This document shows positions 52,673 through 64,000 of a stretch of 64,000 nucleotides of DNA, one piece after another. A program made the translations under genes and the position numbers. The notes under the pieces are model-generated. The model searched no databases. It was not told the DNA's origin and saw only the letters and a program-made list of their open reading frames with translations. How positions within the stretch are numbered: position 1 is the stretch's first letter; every line of letters begins with the position of its first letter. The DNA comes from Paenibacillus sabuli (GTDB taxonomy: Bacteria > Bacillota > Bacilli > Paenibacillales > Paenibacillaceae): NCBI RefSeq assembly GCF_014705605.1, contig NZ_JACXIZ010000024.1:1-64000 (forward strand), given 5' to 3'.

Positions 52673-53344
52673 ATGGGAAAATTTTTGCTGTTTCCGTTGT
52701 TATGGTGGATATTCGGCAATCCGTTCATCGCGATCATCGTGCTGCTGGTCATCCTGTACATCATCGACCGCCGCTATATCGGGCTCTCGCCCAGCCTGCT
52801 GCGCCCGCTGCGGCGCCGCCGGCAGCTGGCCCGGCTGAAGCAGCAGATCCTGCTCAATGCAAGCGACGTGAGCGCGCGTCTGGACGCGGCGCGGCTGCTG
52901 ATCGAGCGCAAGCGATACCGCGAGGCGCAGGTCTATATGGACGAGATCGGCGAAGCGATGGCGCATTCGGCGGAGTATTGGGACGATCTCGGGACCGTGC
53001 AGCTGCACACCGGCCGTCCGCAAGAAGGCGAGGCATCGATTCGGCGCGCGCTGGCGCTCAATCCGCGCGTCAAGTACGGTCGGCCTTACCTGAGGCTGGC
53101 GGCGCACTATGCGAAGCAGGACCCGGATCGGGCGCTGGCGGCGCTGGACGAATTCCGGGAGATCCAGTCGTCCTCGTGCGAGGCCTACTACCGGATGGGC
53201 GAGCTGTACCGGCAGCTCGGACGCCGCGAGGAGGCGGCGCGCGCCTACGACGAAGCGGTCGAGCTGTATCGCGCGCTGCCCAAGTACAAGCGGCGCCAGG
53301 AACGGAGATGGGCGCTGCGCAGCCGCTTGCGCAAGCTGGCGTGA
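52673..53344 (+). CDS. Membrane-anchored TPR protein
   Basis: 223 residues. One or two N-terminal membrane segments (FLLFPLLWWIFGNPFIAIIVLLVILYII) are followed by an Arg-rich stretch and about four tetratricopeptide-like helical pairs (ARLDAARLLIERKRYREAQVYMDE, AEYWDDLGTVQLHTGRPQEGEASIRRAL, CEAYYRMGELYRQLGRREEAARAYDEAVELY). It should act as a membrane-bound scaffold. The ATG has TTAGGAGG upstream. The specific partner is unknown. Confidence 0.78.
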   Translation: MGKFLLFPLLWWIFGNPFIAIIVLLVILYIIDRRYIGLSPSLLRPLRRRRQLARLKQQILLNASDVSARLDAARLLIERKRYREAQVYMDEIGEAMAHSAEYWDDLGTVQLHTGRPQEGEASIRRALALNPRVKYGRPYLRLAAHYAKQDPDRALAALDEFREIQSSSCEAYYRMGELYRQLGRREEAARAYDEAVELYRALPKYKRRQERRWALRSRLRKLA

Positions 53345-53380
53345 AGCGCCCGCGAATCAACATCAGGGAGAGATGCATAG

Positions 53381-54466
53381 ATGATCCGCTATCGCACCCT
53401 GGCTGCGCTTGGCGCGGCCGTCCTTGTGCTGCTCGGGCTCAACAATGCATGGACGTACGCGATTGCGAGCCGCGCGCTGGAGCAGGGGCGGTCGCATGAG
53501 CTAGGCGCGGTCGCCCGGCAGCTGGAGCTGTCGATCGAACAAGCGCGCCAAGGCGCCGAGAAGCATCAGGATATGATCGGCCGGCAGCTGCGCACTGCGG
53601 CGATCGCGGCGCAATATGCGCTCGATCCCGACATCGAGATGGTGACCAACGAGCAGCTCGTGGAGCTCAGCGCCAAGCTAGGCGTGCTGCATATCACGCT
53701 GCTCAAGCGGACCAAGGACGATATCGTGCTGTACCGCTCGTCCGATCCGAAGCAGCTCGGCGTCAGCACCAAATCTTGGGACCCGTGGCACGACGCATTC
53801 GTGCAATTGTTCGAACGGCGCGAGGTCACGATCGACTGGGGGCAGTCGCTGCCCAATTTTTGGACCGGCCCGTTCGAACTGGCGACCTCCGACACGAGCA
53901 AGGTGCGGAAGTGGGGCTACTACTACGACGGCTCGACCAACTACATCATCGATCCGTACGTGAGCTATGATATTCAGGCCGAGTACGAGGCGCTGACCGG
54001 CGTCGACCGCATCATCGAGCAGACGATCGCCGGGCACGAGGGGCTGCGCGAGATCGCCGTCCTCAATCCGGCCACCTTCGAGAGCGGCGAAGTGATGACG
54101 CGCACCGAAGCGGGCGAAGAGCTGGGGCATATCACGACGCAGCCTGTGATCTACGGCAGCTATACGTATACGAGCGCATTCGACGCGGAGCTGGTGCGCA
54201 CGGTCTATACGGAAGGCGAGCCGGCCGAGGCGAGCATCGACGTCGGCGGCGAGAAGCTCCGCAAGACCTTCATCCCCGTCTCGATCGATCCTGTGGCCAG
54301 CATGGTTGACGCCGCGGGACAGCCGATCGACCGCTATATCCTGGCGCTTGTCACCGAGGAGGAGGCTGCCGCAGGCGGGCTCGGCGCGTGGTATGCGCTC
54401 GCCACCGCGGTGGTCGCGGCCCTTGCCGGCACCGCCGTTTATCTGGCTTTTCGCCAGCGTGCGTAA
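53381..54466 (+). CDS. Orphan membrane sensor protein without output domain
   Basis: 361 residues with an N-terminal membrane helix (LAALGAAVLVLLGLNNAWTY), an extracellular region of about 300 residues with Cache-like features (QLELSIEQARQGAEKHQDMIGRQL; LRTAAIAAQYALDPDIEMVTNEQL; VLHITLLKRTKDDIVLYRSSDPKQLG) and a C-terminal helix (AWYALATAVVAALAGTAVYLAF) that ends four residues later. It is the sensory half of a kinase or chemoreceptor with nothing behind it. No continuation in another frame was seen. It might work with a separate protein or be truncated. It starts 36 bases after the TPR gene. Confidence 0.65.
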   Translation: MIRYRTLAALGAAVLVLLGLNNAWTYAIASRALEQGRSHELGAVARQLELSIEQARQGAEKHQDMIGRQLRTAAIAAQYALDPDIEMVTNEQLVELSAKLGVLHITLLKRTKDDIVLYRSSDPKQLGVSTKSWDPWHDAFVQLFERREVTIDWGQSLPNFWTGPFELATSDTSKVRKWGYYYDGSTNYIIDPYVSYDIQAEYEALTGVDRIIEQTIAGHEGLREIAVLNPATFESGEVMTRTEAGEELGHITTQPVIYGSYTYTSAFDAELVRTVYTEGEPAEASIDVGGEKLRKTFIPVSIDPVASMVDAAGQPIDRYILALVTEEEAAAGGLGAWYALATAVVAALAGTAVYLAFRQRA

Positions 54467-54504
54467 CACAGCGGTACAAAAGGAAAGCCGCCGTACACCA
54501 CACC

Positions 54505-54532
54505 AGGACAGCTTTGAAGGCTGTCCTCTTTT
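54505..54532 (+). terminator. Terminator after the orphan sensor gene
   Basis: AGGACAGC and GCTGTCCT form an 8-base stem with a 7-base loop, followed by CTTTT. Confidence 0.7.
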
Positions 54533-54605
54533 GCGTTCGGCCACTCCGGCCGGCTGGTGCGCTTCTCCCTTTCGGCAGCCGATTATTTGGCTTGCGGCTT
54601 CGGAC

Positions 54606-54635
54606 TTGGCGTTCATGCCCCGGGATTGATATAAT
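54606..54635 (+). promoter_or_regulatory. Promoter of the SWIM/SNF2 operon
   Basis: TTGGCG at 54606-54611, 18-base spacer, TATAAT at 54630-54635. The GTG start at 54671 lies 36 bases downstream. Confidence 0.65.
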
Positions 54636-54670
54636 AATAAGATGCCTCAAAATGAACGGAGTGGGTCAAG

Positions 54671-56238
54671 GTGGATACGCCGATTCGATTGGCCGACGAG
54701 CGGTTGGTCTATTTGGAGGAGCAGATGGCCGTGCATCTGCCTCGCCATATTATATCGCGCGGATGGGAGTATTACCGGGCTCGCAAGGTGCTGACCTTCG
54801 AGGTCGTCGACGACCGCACCGTATATGGTGCGGTGGACGGCAGCAAGGTGTACGGGGTAGTGCTGGATGCGGACCATTATCCGTACAGCCGCTGCTCCTG
54901 TCCCTACGAAGGCTACTGCAAGCACATGGCGGCCGTATTTTTCGCCTATGCGGCAAATGCGGGCGAGGACGCGGAGACGATCTATCTGCGTGCGACCGGC
55001 GACGTGACGCCCGCACCGCCGGCGCCGGCCGCGAGCGATCCGAACCGTCCGGATCGGGCAGACGGACCGGAGGCGTGGCGAGCCTGGTTCGAGGCGGCCT
55101 TCGGCGCGGCCTGGAAGCAATGCCGCCAGTCGGTGCATCCGATGTCTGCGGTGCTTACGGAGCTCAAGGGCACGGCGCGGGATTGGGAGAAGCGGCGGCA
55201 GCGGCTGCACTGGCTGCATGCGATCGAATTTGTGCTCGAGCAGGTGGAATTGGCTTACGCAGCGACCGACCCGTATAGCCGTTACTATTATGAAATGTCG
55301 TTTACCCGCACGGTCGATCCCTGGATTCTGCAATTCAACGAATTGGCCGTCGAGGTTGATTCCCGGGTGCTTCCTGCGGACGACGAGGCATGGGTCGAGG
55401 CGCTGCTGGCGGCGCTGCGGCGGCGGGCGCTGCTGAGCGGTCCTTCGCTGCTGCGGTGGGATCTGCTCTATCATGTGCTGTGGGAGCGTCTGGCCGGACA
55501 GGACGAGTGGCGGATCCGCGAGCAGGCGGAGCTGGAGCGGGCAGCGGTCGGCGCGGAGCGAGGAAGCAAGGGATATACCTTCGTGCAGGCCGCTCTGGCC
55601 GCGCTCGACGTGGCCGCGCAGCGGGACGAAGCGGCGGTCGCGCGCCTGGCCGATGCCGATTTCGACCGTTGCACCGAGCTGGTTTACGGCTTTGCCGAGC
55701 AGCGGCTCGAGGTGCGGGACTGGCCGCGCTTCGGGCTGTGGATGGATTATTTGCACGAGCAGCTCGCGGCCTGCCGCAACGCGGTCATCCTGCGGCCGTA
55801 TTTTCAGCTCTGCCGCAAGGCCGACCTGCGCGAGCCGGGCGAGACCGACTGGTGCGCCCGGATGGTGCATTTCCTGCCGGTTGCCTATCAGGAGCTGGCG
55901 GCGCATTGGCTGGAGACGAGACAGTATCGGGAGTGGGCTGATCTCCAGATGTACGTGGGCGTGCGGCCAGACGAGCTGGATGTGCAGGAGCTGCGGGCCG
56001 TGAGCCGAGCCGCGGGCGAGGTGCTGATCCCGCTCTATCATCAGGCGGTCGACGAGGCGATCCACGCGCGCAATCGTCAAGGCTACCGCACCGCGGCCAA
56101 GCTGCTCAAGCGTCTGGAGAAGCTGTACCGGGCGCACGGCGCGGCGGAGCGCTGGGAGCGGTATGTGGACGCGCTGGCGCAGCGCTACGCGCGGCTGCGG
56201 GCGCTGCAGGAAGAGCTGTGGAAGGGGAAGGTGCTGCA

Positions 56239-56242
<4 letters not shown>
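54671..56242 (+). CDS. ywqB: SWIM zinc finger protein (YwqB-like)
   Basis: 523 residues from a GTG at 54671. The SWIM zinc finger CSCPYEGYCKH (C75, C77, C83, H85) follows a beta region VYGVVLDADHYPYSR. The rest is helical, with SMALL repeats not recognised as a known fold. Partner of the downstream SNF2 helicase; the two genes are adjacent in Bacillus as ywqB-ywqA. SWIM proteins often help their partners bind DNA. The stop overlaps the helicase start (ATGA). Confidence 0.85.
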
Positions 56243-59133
<2,891 letters not shown>

Positions 59134-59444
59134 GGCGTGTATTACAGAATAATTGGATGCGTGGATGCGATTGAAACCGATCCTATCCGTCCCTCTACCA
59201 TTCGCCAACGAACCTAACGGTTGCCACAGGGCTTATGTTCGTAAAATCAATAGAAAAAGGCATAATTTGAGCAAATAAGCGCCGTGGCAACCGCTAGCCT
59301 GGGAATTGCCTGAAATGGATCGAAATAAGCGCGCTGGCAACCGTTAGTCCTTAATGATCGGTAGTCCCGTAGCGATCGGTAGCCCAGTAGTAATCTCTAG
59401 CCCACAGGATGGAAAAGGTTCAGAGGAAGGGAGAACTGACAGCC
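59134..59444. repeat. Intergenic gap with palindromic repeats
   Basis: No gene is seen. Repeat units similar to those at 35.6 kb: CTAACGGTTGCCACAGGGCTTA near 59214 is written here as its first 20 bases CTAACGGTTGCCACAGGGCT, then inverted AAATAAGCGCCGTGGCAACC near 59275 and AAATAAGCGCGCTGGCAACC near 59324. The tail has three near-repeats of GATCGGTAG/CCCAGTAG units (59358-59404). Confidence 0.6.
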
Positions 59445-59801
59445 ATGTCCGAGCAGGAGCAACAACCGTCAGCCGCGTCGTCAGCCCCAACGTCAGCCGC
59501 GCAGCCGCCGGGCCGCCGCCCGTTGGCGGCGGCCTCCGCATCCCGGCAATCCGGCGCTGGTGCACTCCGGCAATCCGGGGCAGGAGCGTCCCGCGAGACG
59601 CACGGCCGGACGGATGCCGAGCGGCAGGCGGACGCGTCCCGACAGACGCATGTGGAGACGCATCCCGAGCCGCAGGCGGGCGCGCCGGCAGATCAGGCGC
59701 CGGCGGAGGGCGCCTCGGCCCCGGAGTGGGAGGCGCTGTACCGCGCGGTGCGCGAGGCGGTGCTGGAGCTGCGCCCGGGGCCTGGTACCCCGGGCGAATG
59801 A
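59445..59801 (+). CDS. Low-complexity hypothetical protein
   Basis: 118 residues from the ATG at 59445 (GGAAGGGAG upstream, spacing rather long). Composition is dominated by Ala, Gln, Pro, Arg and Glu, with internal repeats RQSGAG and RQTHVETH-like. Only the end (SAPEWEALYRAVREAVLELR) looks like a folded helix. It is followed by a Gly/Pro-rich tail. The codon pattern and the folded end suggest a real but disordered protein. The opposite strand is also open, so the call is uncertain. Confidence 0.42.
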   Translation: MSEQEQQPSAASSAPTSAAQPPGRRPLAAASASRQSGAGALRQSGAGASRETHGRTDAERQADASRQTHVETHPEPQAGAPADQAPAEGASAPEWEALYRAVREAVLELRPGPGTPGE

Positions 59802-59923
59802 CGCGCGGGGGCCAGGCAAGACAGAAGGCCAGGTGAACAGGCCGGCGTGTCCGAAAATGCGGTCGAGCATAAGCAAACGCGCTTCGGACCCCGCGGCCCT
59901 CGACACCGCGCCGGCACGCCCGG

Positions 59924-61060
59924 TCAGCGCACGAAGCTGGCGTAGGTCAGATCGTGCAGGATATAAGCGAGGAAGAAGATGACGCAAGGCTGCTCGAAGC
60001 GGCGCTGGATCATCGTCAGCTGCTCGTAGTACGTCTTGGCATAGTGCGGGTTGTTGCGCATTTCCAGGTTGGCCTTGATCAGCGCGTCCAGCTTGTCCGT
60101 GACGTCGACGAGGTCGCCCTCGTACGTGCCGTCCTTGGCGACCATATAGCCTTCCATGTCCGTGCGCAGCGCCTCCGGGAGCCGGTGGACGATGCGCAGG
60201 GCGAGCTCATGCTCGTACGCTTCGAACGCCTGCTTGACCGCGGGCTGCGAGTGCTTGAAGGTGCCCTTCACGTCCCCGCTCAGCGACTCGCTGACGTCGT
60301 GCAGGATCGCCTTGCTCAGCAGGCGATCGACGTCGAGCCCTTCGCGGCCGAAGCGCTCGCGCTCGAGCAGGCCGTTGAACAGCGCCAGCGCCGCCACGCG
60401 GAACGAATGGGTGGCGTCGTTGTCGGGGACGAGGTTGAAATTGCCGTTCCAGCGCTCGATGTTGTCCAGATTGAGCAGATGGCCGCAAAATTCGAACACG
60501 CCCTCGCGCTTGTCGTATTCCTCGGCCAGCCAGGCGATCGCCGGCAGCGGGCAGCCGCGCATCTCCTCGCGCAGCTGCTCGTAGCGGCGATGAAAATAGG
60601 GATTCGTGTCGTGCATCGACTCGCGGTGACAGAACATCATCGCGTCGAACGAATCGATCGCGTCCACCAGCCGTCCGGTCGGGGAAGCGTCCTCGGCCTG
60701 CTCGATGTAGACGCGAAAAAACGGCCTTACCGAATTCGACAAATAGGTGACCAGACGCGTATTGACGTCGCGCTCGAAGGCGCGGATATGATCGCTCACG
60801 CGCGCGTCTTTTTTGGTGACGTGCTTGATCGAGCCGGTCTCGGTCTCGTTGAGATCGTGCAGCAGCGCCTTGGCGGTCAGCTCGAGCCGGTCGAGCGGCT
60901 GCTGCAGCACCCGCTCGTGGATGAGGCCGACGAGCACGGCCAGCGCGGCGCACCGGAAGCTGTGGCTGGCGGCGCTGTCGCGATAGCGCGGCGCGTGCTC
61001 GCTCCAGCGCGGCACGTATTGCATCTGGATGATCGTTTTGGTGAATTGTCCGTTGTTCAT
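59924..61060 (-). CDS. Tandem HD-domain phosphohydrolase (YfbR-like, duplicated)
   Basis: 378 residues with two related halves. Half one has SHSFRCAALAVLVG, LLHDLNETETG and DAIDSFDAM. Half two has THSFRVAALALFNG, ILHDVSESLSGDVKG and DVTDKLDAL. Each shows the H...HD...D metal-binding set of the HD superfamily and resembles the single-domain YfbR-type 5'-deoxynucleotidases. AAGGAGG precedes the ATG. It is divergent from the fumarase gene. Both active sites look intact by eye. The substrate is unknown. Confidence 0.78.
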   Translation of the reverse strand: MNNGQFTKTIIQMQYVPRWSEHAPRYRDSAASHSFRCAALAVLVGLIHERVLQQPLDRLELTAKALLHDLNETETGSIKHVTKKDARVSDHIRAFERDVNTRLVTYLSNSVRPFFRVYIEQAEDASPTGRLVDAIDSFDAMMFCHRESMHDTNPYFHRRYEQLREEMRGCPLPAIAWLAEEYDKREGVFEFCGHLLNLDNIERWNGNFNLVPDNDATHSFRVAALALFNGLLERERFGREGLDVDRLLSKAILHDVSESLSGDVKGTFKHSQPAVKQAFEAYEHELALRIVHRLPEALRTDMEGYMVAKDGTYEGDLVDVTDKLDALIKANLEMRNNPHYAKTYYEQLTMIQRRFEQPCVIFFLAYILHDLTYASFVR

Positions 61061-61174
61061 GTCCGCAATCTCCTCCTTACGCCGCGCGCATGCAGGTGCG
61101 CAGGACGGGTTCTATGCTATTATATAGGCAATGCGATTCATAATAAAATCATAGCAGAGAGGAAGCATAACGCG

Positions 61175-62716
61175 ATGCAGCAATTCGAAGAAAGTGTATA
61201 CCGGTTAATCGTCGAAACGTCGACCAATCTGCCCGGCGACGTCCGTCAGACCATCAAGGCGGCGCGGGCCTCGGAGGATGCGGCGACGCGCGCCGGCCTG
61301 TCGCTGTCGACCATCGGGCGCAACATCGAGATGGCGGAGTGCAACGTCTCGCCGATCTGTCAGGATACGGGCATGCCGACCTTCGTCGTGCATACGCCGG
61401 TCGGCGCCAACCAGCTCATCATGAAAGACCAGATACGTGCCGCAATCGCGCGGGCCACCAAGGACGGCAAGCTGCGCACCAATTCGGTCGATTCGCTCAC
61501 CGGCGCCAACAGCGGCGACAATCTCGGTCCCGGCACGCCGGTCATCCACTTCGAGCAATGGGACAAGCCGGACATCGACATCCGGCTCATCCTCAAGGGC
61601 GGCGGCTGCGAGAACAAAAACATTCAATACAGCCTGCCGGCCGAGCTGGAAGGACTGGGCAAGGCCGGACGCGACCTCGACGGCATCCGAAAATGCATCC
61701 TCCATGCGGTCTATCAGGCGCAGGGGCAGGGCTGCAGCGCCGGCTTCATCGGCGTCGGCATCGGCGGCGACCGCACGACCGGCTATGAGCTCGCCAAGCA
61801 GCAGCTCTTCCGCCGCGTCGACGACGTCAATCCGCACGAGGACTTGCGCAAGCTGGAGGACTACGTCATGGACAAGGCGAACCGGCTCGGCATCGGCACG
61901 ATGGGCTTCGGCGGCGAGGTGACGCTGCTCGGCTGCAAGATCGGCGTCATGAACCGGCTGCCGGCGAGCTTTTTCGTCTCGGTCGCCTACAATTGCTGGG
62001 CGTATCGCCGCCAGGGCGTGCTGCTGAACGCGCAGACGGGCGATCTGAAGGCGTGGCTCTATCCCGAGGGCACCGAGGTGTCGATGGCCGAGGAGCAGGG
62101 CGCGGCCGCCGCTGCCGATGCGCAGCAGAGCGAGCGCCGCGAGGTGCGGCTGACGATGCCGCTGACCGAGGAGCAGGTGCGCGACCTGCGCGTCGGCGAC
62201 ATCGTCATCCTGAGCGGGGAGATGCATACCGGCCGCGACGCCTTGCACAAGCATCTGATGGACCACGATTCGCCTGTTGACCTGAATGGCGCGGTCATCT
62301 ATCACTGCGGCCCGGTCATGATGAAGGACGGCGACACCTGGCAGGTGAAGGCGGCGGGTCCGACGACGAGCATCCGCGAGGAGCCGTATCAAGGCGATAT
62401 TCTCAAGAAATTCGGCATTCGCGCCGTCATCGGCAAGGGCGGCATGGGCGCCAAGACGCTGGCCGCGCTGCAGGAGCACGGCGCCGTCTACCTCAACGCC
62501 ATCGGCGGAGCGGCGCAGTATTACGCAGAGTGCTTCACCCATGTCAACAGCGTCGATTTTATGGAATTCGGCATTCCCGAAGCGATGTGGCATCTGCAGA
62601 CCCGGGACTTCGCGGCCATCGTGACGATGGATGCGCACGGCAACAGCCTGCATGCCGAGGTGGAGCGCGATTCCAAGGCGAAGCTGGCGCAATTCAAGGA
62701 CCCGGTCTTCGCGTAG
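61175..62716 (+). CDS. Class I (iron-sulfur) fumarate hydratase, fused subunits
   Basis: 513 residues from the ATG at 61175; a much longer open frame upstream is a shadow of the HD gene. The N-terminal half is the alpha part with the cluster cysteines in ECNVSPICQDTGMP, GGGCENKN and GCKIGV. The C-terminal half is the beta part (LRVGDIVILSGEMHTGRDALHKHL, IYHCGPVMMKDG, GKGGMGAKTLAAL). It interconverts fumarate and malate in the TCA cycle with an oxygen-sensitive 4Fe-4S cluster. The next gene starts directly after its stop. Confidence 0.93.
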   Translation: MQQFEESVYRLIVETSTNLPGDVRQTIKAARASEDAATRAGLSLSTIGRNIEMAECNVSPICQDTGMPTFVVHTPVGANQLIMKDQIRAAIARATKDGKLRTNSVDSLTGANSGDNLGPGTPVIHFEQWDKPDIDIRLILKGGGCENKNIQYSLPAELEGLGKAGRDLDGIRKCILHAVYQAQGQGCSAGFIGVGIGGDRTTGYELAKQQLFRRVDDVNPHEDLRKLEDYVMDKANRLGIGTMGFGGEVTLLGCKIGVMNRLPASFFVSVAYNCWAYRRQGVLLNAQTGDLKAWLYPEGTEVSMAEEQGAAAAADAQQSERREVRLTMPLTEEQVRDLRVGDIVILSGEMHTGRDALHKHLMDHDSPVDLNGAVIYHCGPVMMKDGDTWQVKAAGPTTSIREEPYQGDILKKFGIRAVIGKGGMGAKTLAALQEHGAVYLNAIGGAAQYYAECFTHVNSVDFMEFGIPEAMWHLQTRDFAAIVTMDAHGNSLHAEVERDSKAKLAQFKDPVFA

Positions 62717-62717
62717 C

Positions 62718-63695
62718 ATGCGCGAGCTGGGACTGGCCTTCAACCGGCGCTTCGAGCAGTGGATGTTCCTGATCATCCCCGCCGTGCTCGTGCTCGGCTT
62801 CGTGCTGCACCGGCCGCTCGTGCGGCTCGTAGATGCGGTGCCGTACCTGTTCGCCTTCGTCACTCTGACGATGGCGCTCGACTGCGGACTCAAGCAGCTC
62901 CGCCAGGTCGTAGCCCGTCCGCTGCCGATGCTGTGGACGCTGGTGCTCGCCCATATCGTCCTGCCGCTGGCGGCCTACGGCCTCGGCGCCGCCATCTTCG
63001 GCGCCGATTCGCCGTATGTCGTCGGCTTCGTTCTGTTCACGATCATCCCGCTCGGCGTCTCCTCCGTCATCTGGGTCGGGCTCTCCGGGGGCAGCGTGCC
63101 GCTCATGCTGGCGCTCGTCGTGCTGGACTCGGCGCTCAGTCCGCTCGTGGTGCCGGCCGGCATCCATCTGCTGTTCGGCACCGGGGTGGAGGTCGACACG
63201 TCGCGCATCATGTCCGATCTGGTGCTGATCGTCGTCGCTCCGACCGCGCTCGGTGTTCTTCTCCATCAGGCGAGCCGCGGCCGCATCGCCGGCGCGGTCA
63301 AGCCGGTGGCGGCGCCGATCTCCAAGCTGTGCTTCGCCTCGGTCGTAGCGCTCAATGCGGCGGCGATTGCGCCGTATGTGGAGGAGCTGCGCAGCGACAT
63401 GCTGCGGCTCGTGCCGGTCGTGCTCGTGCTGGTCGGGCTCTGCTACGCGGTCGGGATGGCGGGGGTGTGGCGCTCGAGGAGCCGCGAGCTGACCGTGACG
63501 ATCTCGTACGCGGCCGGCATGCGCAACATCTCGCTCGGCATCGTGCTGGCGCTTGGCTATTTCAGTCCGCTCACCGCCGTGCCGGTCGTGCTCGGCATTT
63601 TGATCCAGCAGCCGGCGGCGACGCTGCATCATTACATTTTACGAAAACTTAACATTTCGAGGTCTGGCAAAATGACATCGGGGCAGGTACGATAA
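62718..63695 (+). CDS. Bile acid:sodium symporter family transporter
   Basis: 325 residues from the ATG at 62718, one base after the fumarase stop, so co-transcribed. Nine or ten membrane segments are read, starting WMFLIIPAVLVLGFVL and ending with VPVVLGILIQQPAATL. The TIIPLGVSSVIWVGLSGG and AGMRNISLGIVLALG segments are the crossover regions of the BASS/ASBT fold. Substrate unknown; a carboxylate or steroid-like anion is common for the family. The gene has no ribosome site of its own between the two stops. Confidence 0.85.
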   Translation: MRELGLAFNRRFEQWMFLIIPAVLVLGFVLHRPLVRLVDAVPYLFAFVTLTMALDCGLKQLRQVVARPLPMLWTLVLAHIVLPLAAYGLGAAIFGADSPYVVGFVLFTIIPLGVSSVIWVGLSGGSVPLMLALVVLDSALSPLVVPAGIHLLFGTGVEVDTSRIMSDLVLIVVAPTALGVLLHQASRGRIAGAVKPVAAPISKLCFASVVALNAAAIAPYVEELRSDMLRLVPVVLVLVGLCYAVGMAGVWRSRSRELTVTISYAAGMRNISLGIVLALGYFSPLTAVPVVLGILIQQPAATLHHYILRKLNISRSGKMTSGQVR

Positions 63696-63699
63696 CCTT

Positions 63700-64000
63700 A
63701 TGAACAGCTTCCGTGTACGCTTGACGCTAATTTTTGTCGGGTTGATCGGCTTGTCGGTGCTGACGGCCGGTCTGTTTATGGCCAAGACGTTTCGCGATAA
63801 TCATCTGGATGCGCTGCAGGACAGCATGGTGCGCGAGATGAACATTATCCTGTCGACGATCCAGTGGCGCACCGGTCAGCCGGAGCAATTGTTCGATTAT
63901 TATACCGAGCGGGCAGACCGGCTCCGGGCGATCACCGGCGAGCGCGTGACGTTCGTGCGCGGCGACGGCGTCGTGCTCGGGGATTCGGACCATGCCCCCG
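63700..64000 (+). CDS. Sensor histidine kinase, N-terminal part (cut by window end)
   Basis: 100 residues are visible. It starts MNSFRVRLTLIFVGLIGLSV, one membrane helix (about 8-28), then an extracytoplasmic region with TFRDNHLDALQDSMVREMN and ITGERVTFVRGDGVVLGDS, a pattern of PhoR/ResE-like kinases with an extracellular Cache/PAS sensor. The kinase domain lies beyond the window. The ATG is five bases after the transporter stop. Confidence 0.7.
   Translation, partial: MNSFRVRLTLIFVGLIGLSVLTAGLFMAKTFRDNHLDALQDSMVREMNIILSTIQWRTGQPEQLFDYYTERADRLRAITGERVTFVRGDGVVLGDSDHAP

Noticed and set aside
59954-61174. Long N-terminal extension of fumarase
   Set aside because: This stretch is the antisense shadow of the HD gene; the fumarase family starts near residue MQQFEES at 61175.

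Overview
The window is a GC-rich chromosome segment of an endospore-forming member of the Paenibacillaceae (Paenibacillus/Cohnella-like). The evidence is an almost exact 74-residue GerE, a YhcN/YlaJ-type spore lipoprotein, a YesM/YesN-like two-component pair next to LplB/YtcP-like sugar permeases, AraC-family regulators beside glycoside hydrolases, and strong AGGAGG-type ribosome binding sites with frequent GTG/TTG starts. No rRNA, tRNA, insertion sequence or CRISPR array was seen.

Region 1 (1-9.3 kb) is a surface-glycan locus. A tightly overlapping cassette (UDP-GlcNAc 2-epimerase, CapE/WbjB-like dehydratase, RmlD-like reductase, second epimerase/reductase) should make an N-acetylated 6-deoxy-L-aminosugar nucleotide such as UDP-L-FucNAc or UDP-L-QuiNAc. 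Two paralogous GT2 and two GT4-like glycosyltransferases surround an APS kinase and a PAPS-dependent sulfotransferase, which suggests a sulfated glycan. Region 2 (9.3-12.7 kb) holds a FabH with a FapR-type operator, a decayed nucleoside hydrolase, an esterase and the spore lipoprotein.

Region 3 (12.7-35.0 kb) is the most unusual part. It starts with an 861-residue protein that has the hallmarks of a single-chain double-psi beta-barrel RNA polymerase of the YonO/eukaryotic-RdRP type (DADGD, SQFKM and DGCG motifs, C-terminal zinc ribbon). An HU-like protein follows, the same pairing as yonO-yonN in prophage SPbeta. Next comes a siphovirus-type tail: tube, chaperone-like genes, 1629-residue tape measure, Dit, Tal, a 1490-residue fibre, small accessory genes, holin and amidase. 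No capsid, portal, terminase, sheath, integrase or replication gene is present. Two LexA-type boxes (GAACRTTTGTTC) sit on promoters before the polymerase gene and before the HU/tail operon. I read this as a DNA-damage-induced headless tail particle (F-type tailocin) that carries its own RNA polymerase. An AT-rich cassette with its own promoter and terminator (a moron) interrupts the tail-tip region. The locus ends convergently against gerE.

Region 4 (36-50.2 kb) is a plant-glycan utilisation island: two AraC regulators, GH78 alpha-L-rhamnosidase, GH31 alpha-xylosidase, a sensor kinase/response regulator pair and an ABC importer. Region 5 (50.3-64 kb) is housekeeping: DCC thiol oxidoreductase, an internally deleted SDR, glutaminase, a TPR protein, an orphan membrane sensor, the YwqB/YwqA-like SWIM-SNF2 pair, a tandem-HD phosphohydrolase, class I fumarase, a bile-acid-symporter-family transporter and the start of a sensor kinase. 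A dispersed palindromic intergenic repeat occurs at three loci (17.8, 35.6 and 59.2 kb).
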